NCBI GenBank assembly: GCA_015680685.1
Contig: MNCI01033354.1
Span: 1,135,298-1,199,297 of the forward strand
Length of the DNA stretch: 64,000 nucleotides
Origin: Gnetum montanum
Lineage: Eukaryota > Streptophyta > Gnetopsida > Gnetales > Gnetaceae
Direction of reading: 5' to 3'
Positions within the stretch are counted from its first letter, which is position 1, and the number at the start of each line of letters is the position of its first letter. A model generated the notes under the pieces. The model saw only the letters and a list, made by a program, of their open reading frames with translations. It ran no database searches and was not told the origin of the DNA. Both the position numbers and the translations under genes were made by a program. Below, piece after piece: positions 35,660-47,122 of the stretch.

Positions 35660-36720
35660 GTAGATTACAATTTATTCATAGGTTTATTGCTAGGCTCACA
35701 TATAAGTTACAACCCATGCAACACTTGCTTAAGAAAGGAGTTCACTATGAGAGGATGGCTCACTACCAAGAAGCTTTTGAAAACCTTAAGTAAGAGTTGG
35801 CATAACTACTAATGGTCTATTCTCCGCAAGAGGGTAAACCATTTTATATATACCTTGCTATCTTTGACACATCCATTGCCTCTCTACTATATTAGAAAGG
35901 AGATGACAAAGCAAAAATGCTAGTATACTACCCTAGCCATGCATTAGTTTCCCATGAGACTAGATACACTAAAGTGGAAAAGTCCGGTCAAGCACTAGTC
36001 TTCTCATTGAAGAACTAGAGATAGTACCTCTTTAGAAGCTAGGTTAATGCCATTTGGAAAGATAATTTGCTTAGATCCATAATGACCAACTTCTAAAAAA
36101 GTAGTTGTATAGCCTTATGGAAAGCCATAACAATAGAGTTCAACCTTTATTATGTCTCCAAATCCTCAAAAAAAAGGTCAAGTAATAACTGTATAACCCA
36201 CTATTTCACTTGTTGATGACCAAGCAACCATAGATCCTAAGTTCTCTGATGAACATGTCAACACTGTTAGCCAAGTTCTTGAGGGTTATGAGGTAGTCAT
36301 GCACTTTGACAAAGCTTCAACTGCTCATGGGGCCAATGTCGTTACCATCGTAACTTTCCCATCTAGTGAAATTTGATCCTTCACCTATCATTTTGAATTT
36401 TCATGTATCAAAAATATAGCAAAGTATGAGGGCTTAATCAAAGGGATGATGGTACCTAGAAATCAAGTACTTAGTGATCAATGGTGATTCACAACTTGTG
36501 GTCAACTAAGTAACCAAGGTTTATGCATGCAAGGCCAAACTTTTACAACCTTCTTGTGACTTAGGAAAGCAATTGTTACAACAATTTATAGAATTTGACA
36601 TCCAACATATACCCTAAAATGAAAATTCTATAGCTGAAGTAATTGCAACATTAGCCCTTAATGTAATGCTAGATGTGTGTAGCAAGTTACCCATCTTGAT
36701 TGTGGATTGTGCTATACCCA
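35660..36720 (+). pseudogene. pol: R7 RNase H and second (archaeal-type) RNase H
   Basis: The first domain (about 35690-36060) has the KKGVHYERMAHYQEAFENLK-like connection and an RNase H start, then decays. The second (about 36290-36700) shows HFDKASTAHGANVVTIV, FEFSCIKNIAKYEGLIKG and a remnant of the QLVVNQ block. The latter pattern (AEYEAL in intact copies) marks the extra RNase H of Tat elements. Stops break both domains. Confidence 0.65.
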
Positions 36721-37069
36721 TCATGCACAGCATTGAGGATACCTTTGTGGTTGTAGTTCATGCTACTCCTACAAGGGAGTGGTATGAAAATATCAAATTT
36801 TACCTTATGCATGGTGAACCTTTGCAAGGCCTAACTACTACTTAAAACACTATAGGTAAATGATCAAAATAGTATGTCATTGTAGGTGATAATATATGAT
36901 GTTGATGGTCCTATGATGACATATTGTTAGTATGCTTAGGTAAAGCTAAAGCCCAAATAGTCCTAGAGTAGGTTCATAAGGATGTACGTGGGGGACGTAT
37001 AGGACCTAAAGCTATGGCTACTAAGATTAGGCAATTAGGATATTACTAGTCCTATATGGAAAGTGATTG

Positions 37070-38018
37070 CCTACAAAAGGTCAAAACTTGTGATATGTGC
37101 CAATGACATAGTAACCTTATACATGTACCATCAACTAAGTTATAGTTTACTCAGATAACTTGATCATTTCAATGGTGGGGGTTGGATATCATTGGACCTA
37201 TAACACCTAAATCTTCTGCAGGGCATAGTTTCATCATCATTACAACTAGATATTTTATAAAGTGGGTTGAGGCCATTCACCTAAGGAAGACCACATTTGA
37301 GGAAGTCTATAAATTCATTTTGGACAACATTATAGCTAGTTTTGGCATACCCATGATCATAGTCACAAACAATGGACTGCAATTTAGTAGCTAAGAAATG
37401 AGGAATTTCCGTCATGACCTAAGCATTAAGCACTCTTTCTCATTACCATATTACCCTCATGCCAATGGACAGGCAAAAGTAAGCCATAAGGCCATCATCA
37501 ACTTGCTCAAAAATATGTTGAACAATAAGAAGCACAAATGGCATGTGTAGCTTGTCCATGCACTTTGGCCCTACACAACAACCTATCGTATGACAACTAG
37601 TGTAACCCATTATAGCCTAGTTTATGGTTTTGAAGCTATTTTACCTCTTGAATTGCAGGTGTTGTTGCTCCAAGTAGCCTTATTTAACTTCATCAATGAT
37701 GAACAACACAAGGAGCTACAGACCATGGACATAGCCTTGGTGAAGAAGTAGTAAGTGTGAATACTTACTCACATTGAGTAGTATCAAGAGAGGCAAAAAT
37801 GATAACACAACCATAACTTGGCAAAGCATAATATCAAGGAAGATGACCTAGTCTTCAAAGCCATATATGAACATGTGAATAAATTTTCAGCTAACTAGAA
37901 AGGGCCTTTCTTGATCAACAAATCCTACAACAATGGAGCATTCAGGATTGTAGACATGGATGGGAATGAGTTTGCCAATTTGGTCAGTTATTCTTATTTG
38001 AAGCCTTATTACATGTAG
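37070..38018 (+). pseudogene. pol: R7 integrase
   Basis: The zinc-binding end (CDMCQ, near 37090) is followed by the core in the open stretch 37182-37394: DIIGPITPKSSAGHSFIII, then KWVEAIHLRK and FGIPMIIVTNNGLQF. The first catalytic Asp is present. The second is Asn (TNNG for SDNG), and the Glu position reads GQAKVSHKAI with Lys, so the enzyme is inactive. C-terminal pieces (THYSLVYGFEAILPLE, MDGNEFANLVSYSYLKPYYM) reach 38018. Confidence 0.85.
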
Positions 38019-38101
38019 CCCATAGAAAATGTTAATGACTTTCACAGTTGACAACAAGTAAGCCTACATAACATATTTTTTCACACTAGAGAAGCATCAA
38101 C

Positions 38102-38184
38102 ATGGTCCACTAAGACCTTAAACTAGCACTATGGCCTGCCAGGGCCTTAAACTAGCACAATGGCCCATCATGACCTTAAACTGA
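38102..38184 (+). repeat. Three tandem 29-bp repeats after R7 pol
   Basis: Units begin at 38102, 38131 and 38160. Each has ATGG, about ten variable bases, then CCTTAAACT(AGCAC). They lie about 80 bases beyond the pol end in presumed R7 3' untranslated DNA. Confidence 0.7.
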
Positions 38185-38532
38185 AAACCTTGGTAATCTT
38201 GGTAGCTTGTATTTATTCATCATTCTATGTGGCCTTATGAATTGTAACATGAAAACATGCTTTATTTGCTTGGTTTTCTTGTCCTCTTGGAGTTGTGCTT
38301 CTAGGATTAAGCTTGGAGTCATCATGAAGGTGTAACTCATTATGGTAACAAGTCACCACGTAACCTTGAAGTGTAAGATCCAATGATTTTGTCCTATTGT
38401 GCCAAGAATGCTAGTATCATTTTCATTCCTACTATCATCTCCTTGAACCTAACCCATAACCTTATTATAGCTTTCCTTATCCTAAATAACAATGTTGACC
38501 TATCTTTGTCATTCTTACATTATTGCCTTATG
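38185..38532. other. Unassigned flank of the solo LTR
   Basis: No gene is seen. It is probably the 3' non-coding part of R7 and is the DNA into which the S8 element inserted. Confidence 0.35.
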
Positions 38533-39551
38533 ACATCTGATGAGACGCGACATGCACTGTGCCGCGATATCGTGGTCCGCTACCATATCTATAAATAAGA
38601 GGTGGCACTCCCCTTATTTCCCAATCCTGGCTAGAAGTAGTGAAGCTCTGGCAGATTGATCACTCCAAAGTTAGAATTTTTTCCCATGTGCCCACAGTAG
38701 GAGTCCTAGAGTGAACGGCTCTTTATTCGAGCAGCTTGTAACCTGAACCCAAGTTGTGTATGGCAATAAAGATGAACTTGATTGGATAAACCTTGCAACA
38801 CGTGGTTTTATTGTTGTTTATTTACTGTTTTCCTAGTGCGCACAAGTACGACTTGATTATGAGCGTCTACGGACGTGTACGGCTAGTCAAGGAATCGGCT
38901 GCTTGTCGCAACGCATGAGTACGACTTGATTACGAGCATTGGCTGCTTGGTAACCCAGTAGCGTATTCCAGGATTCTGCGCTTGGTAATCCCAGTGGTAG
39001 TCCAATGTGTACGGCTAGTCAAGGAATCGGCTACTCATTGCTAGGCTAGAACGTGTGATAAGTACGACTTAGTTACGAGCACCCACGGGTGTGTACGGCT
39101 AGCTAAGGAATCGGCTGCTTATCACACTTAAGCTAAATAGGTGCCTCAGTACGACCACTTCGAGCACTTGCGTTACGTGTGGTGATCCCAGTAACGATTA
39201 GCGTTTGGTAAGCCACAGTTGCATAGTTCAGGGTGTGTCCGGTAAGTGGGAACGGATGCTGACGCTAGTTAATTTAGACTTAGATCATTAGTTAGAGTTA
39301 TTTAGTTTCTCAACCCTTTTCCCTGATAGCATAGAAGATAAACCAAAAAATACCAAAAAAATCACATACCTCAGACTTGCTTAACCATACACCGTGACAC
39401 TTACAAGCAAGCCTGGGAAGACAACGAACGATTAACCCCAAGTGTTTCTTGTGGTGTTAAGGCATTTAGTCTGCGGAGTTCGACCGGATCGCGCGTGTAT
39501 GCTCGTATTCGTATGGTTGAGTGTAGGGGTACCTCGCCACTCATCAACATC
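38533..39551 (+). mobile_element. S8: solo LTR with 5-bp TSD
   Basis: A single 1,009-bp LTR (38538-39546) of the R11 family is bounded by ACATC on both sides (38533-38537 and 39547-39551). No internal sequence is present, which indicates LTR-LTR recombination after insertion. It starts TGATGAGACG and ends CGCCACTCATCA. The TATA box is at 38590-38597 and AATAAAG lies near 38764. U3 has one GCGATATCGT unit (38564-38573). U5 modules AGTACGACTT and GTGTACGGCTAGTCAAGG occur three or four times. Confidence 0.93.
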
Positions 39552-40380
39552 CCTTTGTCATGTTCCATCATCAAGTCCATTGAATGTAACACATCTCATT
39601 CAATGGGAAAACCATCAAGTCCATCAAGCGTAACACATCTTGTTTGATGGGAAAATCACTAAGTCTGTTGAGTATAACACACCTCATTTAGCAAGAAAAC
39701 CATGTCAAAATTAGCCTTGCCAATGAAACCCAATGAAGTTTTCATCCTAGAAAAAAAAAGAGGGGAAGCAAATTTCCAAGAAGCCAGATGACTAATGAAT
39801 CCTTAAAAGCTCAAACCAATGACTCTGAACATGCAAAGAGAAGAGCCTAGTGATCTTAGAGCGAAGTGATGGTTCATCAAACACATTTACTAAGTGAATT
39901 ACACTTCAAAACATGAAGTGTCAAAATCATTAATTAACTGACATGTCAATTCAATAGCCATGATGTCAACTATGGGATGCATTATTAACTCTCATGATTA
40001 TTTTCCTATGACTACATTACCATTGTGGCATTATAGCCTTTTCCCATCATCACAAGCACTCTTCAGCATAGTTTGACACAACCAAACCAAGCATGGAGAG
40101 GGAACATTAGTGGTGGACCTACAATGGTGTTTTGTATTCTTTGGTGATACTTCTCAAGTCAATCCTCTAGACACCAACAAAGAGGGGCCAATGAAACACC
40201 ACCAAGATTGCATGTTGTAGCCCTTGAAACCCCATCCCATGAAACTTGAGGCTAAACTTTGTTGTAAATGTAAAGACTATAACCCATGAGGCGCAATCTC
40301 ACATACTTTATACTTTTGTGATTGAAAATTACCTCATAAGTGGTCAAAGCCTCATTCCCCACGTGAAAAAAGTTACATAA
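39552..40380. other. Non-coding DNA with a 44-bp tandem repeat
   Basis: Three 44-bp units start at 39569, 39613 and 39657, each with CATCAAGTCC..TGTAACACATCT and a GGGAAAA end; the third is diverged. A purine run AGAAAAAAAAAGAGGGGAAG at about 39749-39768 could be the R7 polypurine tract, but no LTR start was recognised. No gene is seen. Confidence 0.45.
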
Positions 40381-41508
40381 TGTCTATATTTGGGCTTGTG
40401 CGGGATGTGGTAATATCCATGCTTAACATGAAGGGGTGTGGTAGCATCATCCATGCCCAACATGGGAGGTATAACCCTTACCCCCCTAACATTGATGCTT
40501 CATCCCTCTAGTGTTGATCTAACATGGATAAGATCTCAACAATGCATCAACTTCAGTGGGGATCCTGCATGTCAACATTACTGTTGGAAGGCCCAATGTG
40601 GATGGAAAGATCTAGTGTGGGTGAAATTCATATTTTACTATTTTTATTAAACAAAATGGCTTTGATGCCACGGGGGTATAACAGTTACCCCATATAGTAA
40701 CCCCCCTTGATTTGCACACCCACCATACTTGCATGTAGCCAAAGTTTGTAGCAAGCTAGTTAGAATTTGTAGCACTAATTAAGCATTATTTGTAGCCAAA
40801 ATTATGGCCAAAACCCTATAGAAACCAAGCTCGAACACCATGAAGAGGTTCCACTCTTTTGGAATTTGCATACTTTGGAATTTTTTGCATTTGAGAGCTC
40901 TTGTAATTTTTCATACACGCAGCTTCTCAAATGCCCCAGCATGGAACCCTCATAGCCTATTATCCCCCTTTCAAATCTGTGAGATTGTCGTATCAACACC
41001 GAGCACTTGGGAACTAAAGCTTCCAAAGTTTCCCACTTTGGTAATCTAAATCCCTCATATTTCTCAACCCCATGCATCAACAATGTAGTAGATCTAGTGT
41101 GGCAATAGTGAAGGTTCGATAGCATTGGAAGTGGCAAGACCTCTAGATCATGGAGTTGGTCGCAGAAGCCTCAATAGACTATGAACTCTTGCCCAAGTGA
41201 ACCCCCTGCTATATAGGCCATCTTGTACACGTTTATAGTACCTCCTTTATTATTTTGAAATAAAGTTTATAGGTTTATTTATGTGCAAGTTTGTTCATTT
41301 ATTTCATTTTGGCATAATTTTCTCTTTTAGATCTATATCTTGCATTTTCTTTTTGTTACCCCCATTTTACATTTTCCAATTATTTTTGTATCATGAATTG
41401 TAATTAAGTTGTGGTCCACTTGTGCCCATGAAAAATCCAATATTGTTTAGAATCATGGTTAAATTTCAAAACTTCATCATTCTCTTACTCCTCCCAATCT
41501 ACTATTCA
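40380..41508 (+). repeat. R9 copia 5' LTR, 3' portion (start not defined)
   Basis: The LTR end (ATTCA at 41508) is fixed by the primer site that follows. A TATA-like CTATATAGG lies at 41211-41219 and AATAAAG at 41259-41265, in the right order for R and U5. Upstream, 40400-40640 contains CCATGC..AACATGG cores like those of the 180-bp array. The LTR start seen in R4 and at 44858 is not found here. Confidence 0.45.
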
Positions 41509-41510
41509 TT

Positions 41511-41522
41511 TGGTATCAAAGC
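41511..41522 (+). other. R9 primer-binding site, initiator tRNA-Met type
   Basis: TGGTATCAAAGC differs by one base from TGGTATCAGAGC, the usual primer site of plant copia elements. Confidence 0.85.
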
Positions 41523-42469
41523 TAGATATAAGAACAAATGAATGTTAATGGTCAAGTAAGAAGAGGATGGAGTTAAACTTAGAGAAGAATATCAATCCAT
41601 CAATGAAAATTCTATAAAGAAAGAATTTACACATATGAAGATTTTTGGACAAGAGTAGGATTTAAAATCTACTAAATATAATAGATAAAAAATAAAAAAA
41701 ATACAAGACTAAAAGTACCAATTTTGAAGAAAAACTTGATCAAGGAAACCATTGTTATCTAAATTTTGTTAATGCAATTAATCAAGATACTTGAAGTATT
41801 GATAGTGGGTGCTATAATCATATGAACCTCTACAAAGAATATCTTCTTAACTAAAAGCCACAAAGGATTGGCAACATCAAAATTGGTGATGGTAAATCTA
41901 TTAGCATAGAAGATGTAAGAGATTGCATTATCAGACTCACCAAAAATAAGGTATTGACTATCATTGAAGTTTTTCATATTTCTCTGTTATCTAAATCTTT
42001 TCTTTTAGTAGGAAAAATGTCAACTAAAGACATTAAAATGAGCTTTAAAAGTAAAACTTGTAATGGAACTAAATCAAATAAAGAAGAGATCTACAAAATA
42101 AGGGTACTTAGCAATAGAATATATATTGTTTGAATTGTGAACACTTTGATCTAAAGGGAAATAATTTTGATAGAATAAAAAATCAGAAAAATTACATCAA
42201 AACATTGATAAGATAAATTCTTCTCAATAATTAGCAATGACAATAGTATCACAAAAACTACAAATGATCAAGTTCATCAATTATAAGATGAAGAAGCAAA
42301 AGTATGATATAAAATACTTAGAAACATATTGTATTTGAAGATAAAAAATTCTAAAAATGAACAAAGCTATTGGTATTAAGTTTAGAGACATTCTAAAAGG
42401 CAAATGTAAAGTTTACATCTAAGGCAAACAAACAAATTCATTCCACACTAATCCTATGTAAAGAACTAT

Positions 42470-43121
42470 AGAACCATTTTATCTCATTTACATGGATGTT
42501 GTAGGTCACATTCCTATCACTTCCATTAGAGGATCTAATTATTTCTTTGTGATGATAGATGACTATTCTATTTTTACATAGACCTACAATCTAATAAGTA
42601 AAGATGAAACTTTCAACAAGTTTTAATAATTATTTATGTTGATGAAGAATTATAAAATCATCATTCAAAATATCCAAATAGACAAAGGAGAAAAATTTAT
42701 CAACAAAAGATTTGACAATTTTTCTTCCAAAGAAGGCATATTTCATTAAAACACTAGTTTATATAGCCCATAATCAAATTTCATAGCTGAGAGTAAAAAT
42801 AGAATGCTTCAAGGCATAATGATATGTTTTCTTAAACATGCTAAACTTACAAATGGATGTTAGATCATGAGACTAATTATGGCAAGTTATATTATAAATA
42901 GGGTGATTAGTAGCAATAACAATGTAAAAACTTCATATGAGTTGTTTCATAAAAAACTTCCCAAAATTTCTCTAATGAGAACATTTGGATGCCATTGCTA
43001 TTTTAAAACATCAAAGAAATTTTTGAACAAGTTGGATGATAGAGAAAAAAATTACAATTTTCTTGGATATGACTCTAAGACTAGTGAATACAATTGCTAT
43101 GATGCTATTGAGCAAAGATGA
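42470..43121 (+). pseudogene. pol: R9 copia integrase
   Basis: The core reads YMDVVGHIPITSIRGSNYFF, with the first Asp, then a decayed QIDKGEKF (second Asp kept, in place of the usual SDNGGEF) and AESKNRMLQ with the Glu. The open stretch 42867-43121 carries the C-terminal copia blocks ASYIINRV, SYELFHKKLP, FGCHCYF and FLGYDSKTSEYNCYD. Several stops interrupt the core, so no protein is expected. Confidence 0.88.
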
Positions 43122-43549
43122 TATTCATGAAGAACTATTTTTTGATAAAAAAAATTGGAATAGTAGACTTTCAACAAGGCAATCAAAGAATGAACACTTA
43201 AAGTAGCTCAAAAACTTGGATACAAAGGAATCAACTTTAGACTCAAATGTTGGACATACTTTGCGAGGAGAATAATAAGATTTGGTACTATTAGTAACTT
43301 GACACAGTCAACCCTATGCCAAGAACCAAAAAATGGGGAAAAAGCTCTAAAAATTCAAGAATAGAGAAAAGCCATGAACAACAAATATAAAGCCATAATA
43401 AAAAAAATCAAACTTAAAGGATAGTAGAAAAACATAAAGGAAAGAAAGTTATAGATTGCAAATGACTATACAAAACTAAATTCAACAAAAAAGGAGAGAT
43501 CATAAAACATAACATATTACTTGTAACTAGAGAATTCAAATGAAAGAAA

Positions 43550-44160
43550 CATATAGACTATGAGGAAGTCTTTGTACCAGCGCAAGGTTTTTAAATAATC
43601 AAACTTATTCTTTCTATAGTTGTCCATCACTATCTTAAAATTTATCAAATGGATGTGAACTTAGCCTTCTTAATGGAAATATTAATAAAAAGATCTATGC
43701 CTACAAACCTAAAGGTTATATAATCAAAGGGAAAGAAGATAAGGTGTGCAAACTAAAGAAAGCATTATATGGATTAAAGAAAACTCCAAGGGCATGGTTT
43801 CATAGACATAATGATTATTTTCTTAAAAGAGGATATTCATCTTGAATTTTTGAGCCCACCTTCTACTATAAGCATAATAACAAAGAATTCATCATTATCC
43901 CACTTTATATGGATGATCTTATCTTCATAACCACAAATAATGAATTGATAGAAGAATTCAAACTTAATATTAAGAATGACTTTGAAATGAAAGACTTAGG
44001 AGAAATGAAATAATTTTTTGAAATTCAAAATAATCAAGATAGGAAGGAAGTTAAAGCTCATCAAACCAAATATGCCTTAGCCATATTGGAAAAATACAAA
44101 ATTAGCAATGAAGAAGCCATAATGTATCCTCTTCCTTATGAGATAAGGCTATAATACAAG
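43550..44160 (+). pseudogene. pol: R9 copia reverse transcriptase
   Basis: Blocks in order: QMDVNLAFL (LNG of the usual FLNG disrupted), KVCKLKKALYGLKKTPRAWF, YFLKRGYS, then the catalytic YMDD (43906-43917) with both Asp intact, and FEMKDLGEMK. The sequence has few frame changes, but stops are present. The ALYGLK..PRAW signature is diagnostic of copia RT. Confidence 0.92.
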
Positions 44161-44379
44161 GATAACATCTAATAAATGAAAATCAATATATAAGCATAAT
44201 TGGAGTTCTTAGATATCTATTTTGTCCAAGATCAAATCTAGAATTTCCTACATTCTACCTATCATAATTCATTCAAGAACTAAGGCAAAGTAATCTCAAT
44301 GCTCTCATACATGTCTTTTGAGATATATTAAAGGCACAATAGATCATGGTTTCACATATACTAAAGGGAATGCATAATT

Positions 44380-44570
44380 TCATGTTTATTTAGATGCTAA
44401 TTGGGTAGGAGATTATAATGATATAAAACCTACATTAGAAATCATAATATCCCATGGAGACAATGCAATATATTGGAAATCTAAAAATCAAAATTGAATT
44501 AATCTCCTAACATGTGAGGTAGAATTCATAGCCATTGATAGCTTAAGAGCTCATGACTCACCTAGGATTT
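44380..44570 (+). pseudogene. pol: R9 copia RNase H
   Basis: VYLDANWVGDYNDIKPT, YWKSKNQN and a CEVEFIAI remnant match the copia RNase H pattern (D.DWAGD..D.KST and EAEY). The first Asp is retained. The domain is followed by decayed sequence to the polypurine tract. Confidence 0.8.
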
Positions 44571-44857
44571 TCATTTGTTCCTTCAATAAAATTATTTTCT
44601 AACACAAGAACCATCTAATTATCTAATGAACATGTGCTAGACAAAAAATCAAAGCACATAAACATCAAATAAGAAGTGAAGGAGGAAACCATCAAACCTA
44701 AAAATGTGCAATCCAATCATCAATTGGTAAATTTATTAATCAAGTCTCTTCTAAACCACAAAAATGAGTATCTTTGTCATGATGTAGGTATCAAGAAAAT
44801 GCAAGCATCAAGATAAGAAGATTAGAAAAATCATGCATTTTACATTAAAGGAGGAAC

Positions 44858-45630
44858 TATTAGAGATAGTGTATTTGCTAAAATATCCTAGCAAGATAAA
44901 CAAAGGGATGAAAAATGTTGCACTTTGTTAACACTTCAAGAAAGAAGATAAATTGAATTTTATTTTATTGAAATGAATTGATGGATCGACTTACTTTTTT
45001 TTAGCCTTAATTCATCTTATTTTTTCATTATTTTCACTTTTTATAATTGGGGAATGACTTTTCATGAACCTCATCTTTTTCTTTTAAATTTAATGACCTT
45101 TAATTCACATTAATCTTTTTCTTATAAATTTGATGACCATACATTGATTTAATTATTTTTGTTAAAGAAAGAAAAGATTAATGTGAATTTACTTTTTTGA
45201 GTTGTCTCTTCAACTTTCTAAACTCCAATTTATTTTACACATTGTATCCTATTCTATCTAATCCCATCCTTATCAAGATTTGTAGGTTTTTTAAATCAAA
45301 TCTACATCCTAATAGGTGGAGCATTTCTCTTCATCTCCTTTATGCTCATTTAGATCTAGAAATAGAAGGTAAAAGGGATCACTTTAATTTTATCAAATCT
45401 TCCATCATCTAAAGCAATGTATTATAAGTAAAAATATTGTAAATTAAAGAACATCTCAAGGTAAATCCAAAGACATTAAGTTTATTAATTTTCAATTTGT
45501 AAAACTCAAGATACAATTAGAAGTATTTGAGGATAAAGAGCTTGGAGGATGGTAAATAAGTTCCTCTAAAAATATGGCTTGGTACAAACAAATCACACTC
45601 ATAAAATACATGGTTTCCCAACTTGGGTAT
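44858..45630 (+). repeat. R9 copia 3' LTR, 5' portion
   Basis: It begins TATTAGAGATAGTG just after the polypurine tract, with TG changed to TA, and is collinear with R4 for about 600 bases. It is cut at about 45630, where sequence of another type begins. The LTR end and TSD are not found. Confidence 0.75.
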
Positions 45631-46055
45631 TGTAACAACCTGTATTTTTGGCATCTTTGGTACATATGATCTTTGTAGAGTTCTTGATGCTTATATTAGT
45701 ATGTACTCTATGCTTGTTTTGGTTTCGTATATATTTATGATTTTTCCTAAGGATTTTATGATGATGCTAAGCTTTGAGATACTTAGATGCATGGATGTTA
45801 TTATGTATCTTTTAATATTTAATTATATATATATGTCACCATCTAGTAGATGTGTACTAACCTTATTATTGACTGTGGTAAGATCTCATGAGGATTGGTT
45901 GGGAGCATGGCATGACATGTGATTAATGTTATGTTTAATTATGTTTCTTGAGTGTATGTTGTATTCCTAATGGTTATGTGGTTTGATAATTTTATGTGTA
46001 TGAATATATGTTTATGTATGTATTTGTTAGGTTAGTTTTATTTTATTTTTTATGA
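45631..46055 (+). repeat. Possible LTR start of an unidentified gypsy element, interrupted by R10
   Basis: TGTAACAACCTGTATTTTTG at 45631 resembles the TGTAAC..CC LTR starts common in plant gypsy elements, and similarity to the copia LTR ends here. The sequence is AT-rich and non-coding. It would continue after R10 at 63475. No second LTR or TSD is in the window, so this is tentative. Confidence 0.3.
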
Positions 46056-46060
46056 GAGGA
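46056..46060. repeat. R10 left target-site duplication GAGGA
   Basis: Identical to 63470-63474 beyond the right LTR. Confidence 0.9.
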
Positions 46061-46988
46061 TGATGAGAGCCGTTACTCTAATAATTAGAGTGGTTACTCT
46101 AATTATTATAGTGGCTATTATTAGAGTGATTATTATTAGAGCAGTTACTACTCTTATTATTAGAGTGGTTATTCTCGGATTACTCTTGGGCCTATAAATA
46201 CAGTGCCTAGGTGCACAATAGGGAGTAATTCAGAAGAAGGAGTCAAGAGGAAGTCTAGGGAAGAAGTCTAGTAGTAGTCAATTAGCGAAACTCTTATAAT
46301 TAGAGTATTTTCCAAGTGCCCGCATTAGGAGGTCTAAGTGTGGATGGATCTTTATTCGAGCATTGTGTACCTAAGCACACCTTATGTATGACAATAAAGA
46401 CGAGCTCTTCGATTCATCCTTGCAGCACTTGAGATTTGTTTTCTTACCCATTTCTTTTATTTTATTTTCTTATGCATTTATTTTATTTTATTTTATTTTA
46501 TGCACTTTACATTTATATTATTAGCGTAGCAATTCATTTTGATCAATTAAGCAAATCGTTAAATTACACTTAGTACAATCACTTCGAGCATGCATGTAAC
46601 ACTTGGTAACCTAGTAACGATTAGCGTTTGGCAATCCCAGTAGTGTTTCACTAGTTTAGGATGTGTATGATAAGTGAGAATGGATGCTGGTGTTAGGATT
46701 AGTTAGAACTTAGTTAATGAGTAGTTAAGATAAATTAGTCACTTAGTTATCTCTCTTCTCCCTTATTAGCACAGGACATAAAAACATAAAAGATATAAAA
46801 ATCATATGCCTCAAGCTTATTTAACCATACAATCGTGACATATAGGTAAGCTTGGGAAAATAATGATCAACCAACCCATCCTTATTCCACAAGGACACAT
46901 AAGCACTTAGTCCTTGGAATTTGACCGAATCATGTGTGAAATGCTTGTATTCATATGGTTGAGCATAGGGGTACCTCGTCACTCATCA
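46061..46988 (+). repeat. R10 5' LTR (928 bp)
   Basis: It starts TGATGAGAGC and ends CGTCACTCATCA. U3 is an array of ACTCTAAT/ATTAGAGT words up to the TATA box TATAAATA at 46193-46200. AATAAAG is near 46391. It is 54 bases shorter than the 3' LTR, and the whole difference lies upstream of the TATA box. Confidence 0.95.
46067..46200 (+). promoter_or_regulatory. R10 5' U3 repeat array and TATA box
   Basis: Repeats of the form GTGGTTACTCTAATTATT contain inverted arms ACTCTAAT and ATTAGAGT, with one base between them in most units. They run directly into the TATA box. This copy has fewer units than the 3' LTR (62488-62655). Confidence 0.7.
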
Positions 46989-46989
46989 T

Positions 46990-47007
46990 TGGCACCATTG
47001 TCGGGGA
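46990..47007 (+). other. R10 primer-binding site, tRNA-Asp type
   Basis: TGGCACCATTGTCGGGGA, one base after the LTR, has three transitions from the perfect tRNA-Asp complement. Confidence 0.9.
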
Positions 47008-47122
47008 CTTAGTTGTTTGTGTGCTAACTAGAACATAGGAACATTGACATCATTGAAACGAATCCTTAGGGTTGGTTGAGAAAATAATAAACAAGCATAC
47101 ATTACACACTGAATAGACAAGT

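Larger units (their letters stand above)
34626..38050 (+). mobile_element. R7: Tat-like Ty3/gypsy element, coding remnant
   Basis: The plus-strand order is RT, RNase H, a second RNase H-like domain, then integrase. The extra RNase H, of the archaeal type, before integrase and the RT sequence style are characteristic of the plant Tat/Ogre group. R6 lies against its left side, so gag, protease and the 5' LTR are not seen. Its own LTRs are not recognised. It is more diverged than the Athila-like copies. Confidence 0.8.
41523..44857 (+). mobile_element. R9: Ty1/copia internal region
   Basis: The order is primer site, degraded gag-like region (41540-42400), integrase, RT, RNase H and polypurine tract (AAAGGAGGAAC, 44847-44857). 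Integrase before RT defines copia. The gag region is too decayed to assign blocks. The 3' LTR begins at 44858. Confidence 0.88.

Noticed and set aside
40802-41137. 111-codon minus-strand ORF as a host gene
   Set aside because: No recognisable domain, and it overlaps the region assigned to a copia LTR by its TATA, AATAAA and primer site.
46990-47007. tRNA-Asp-like sequence as a tRNA gene
   Set aside because: Only the 18 bases complementary to the tRNA 3' end are present, next to an LTR. This is a primer site. The same holds at 8664, 13560, 33758 and 50807.
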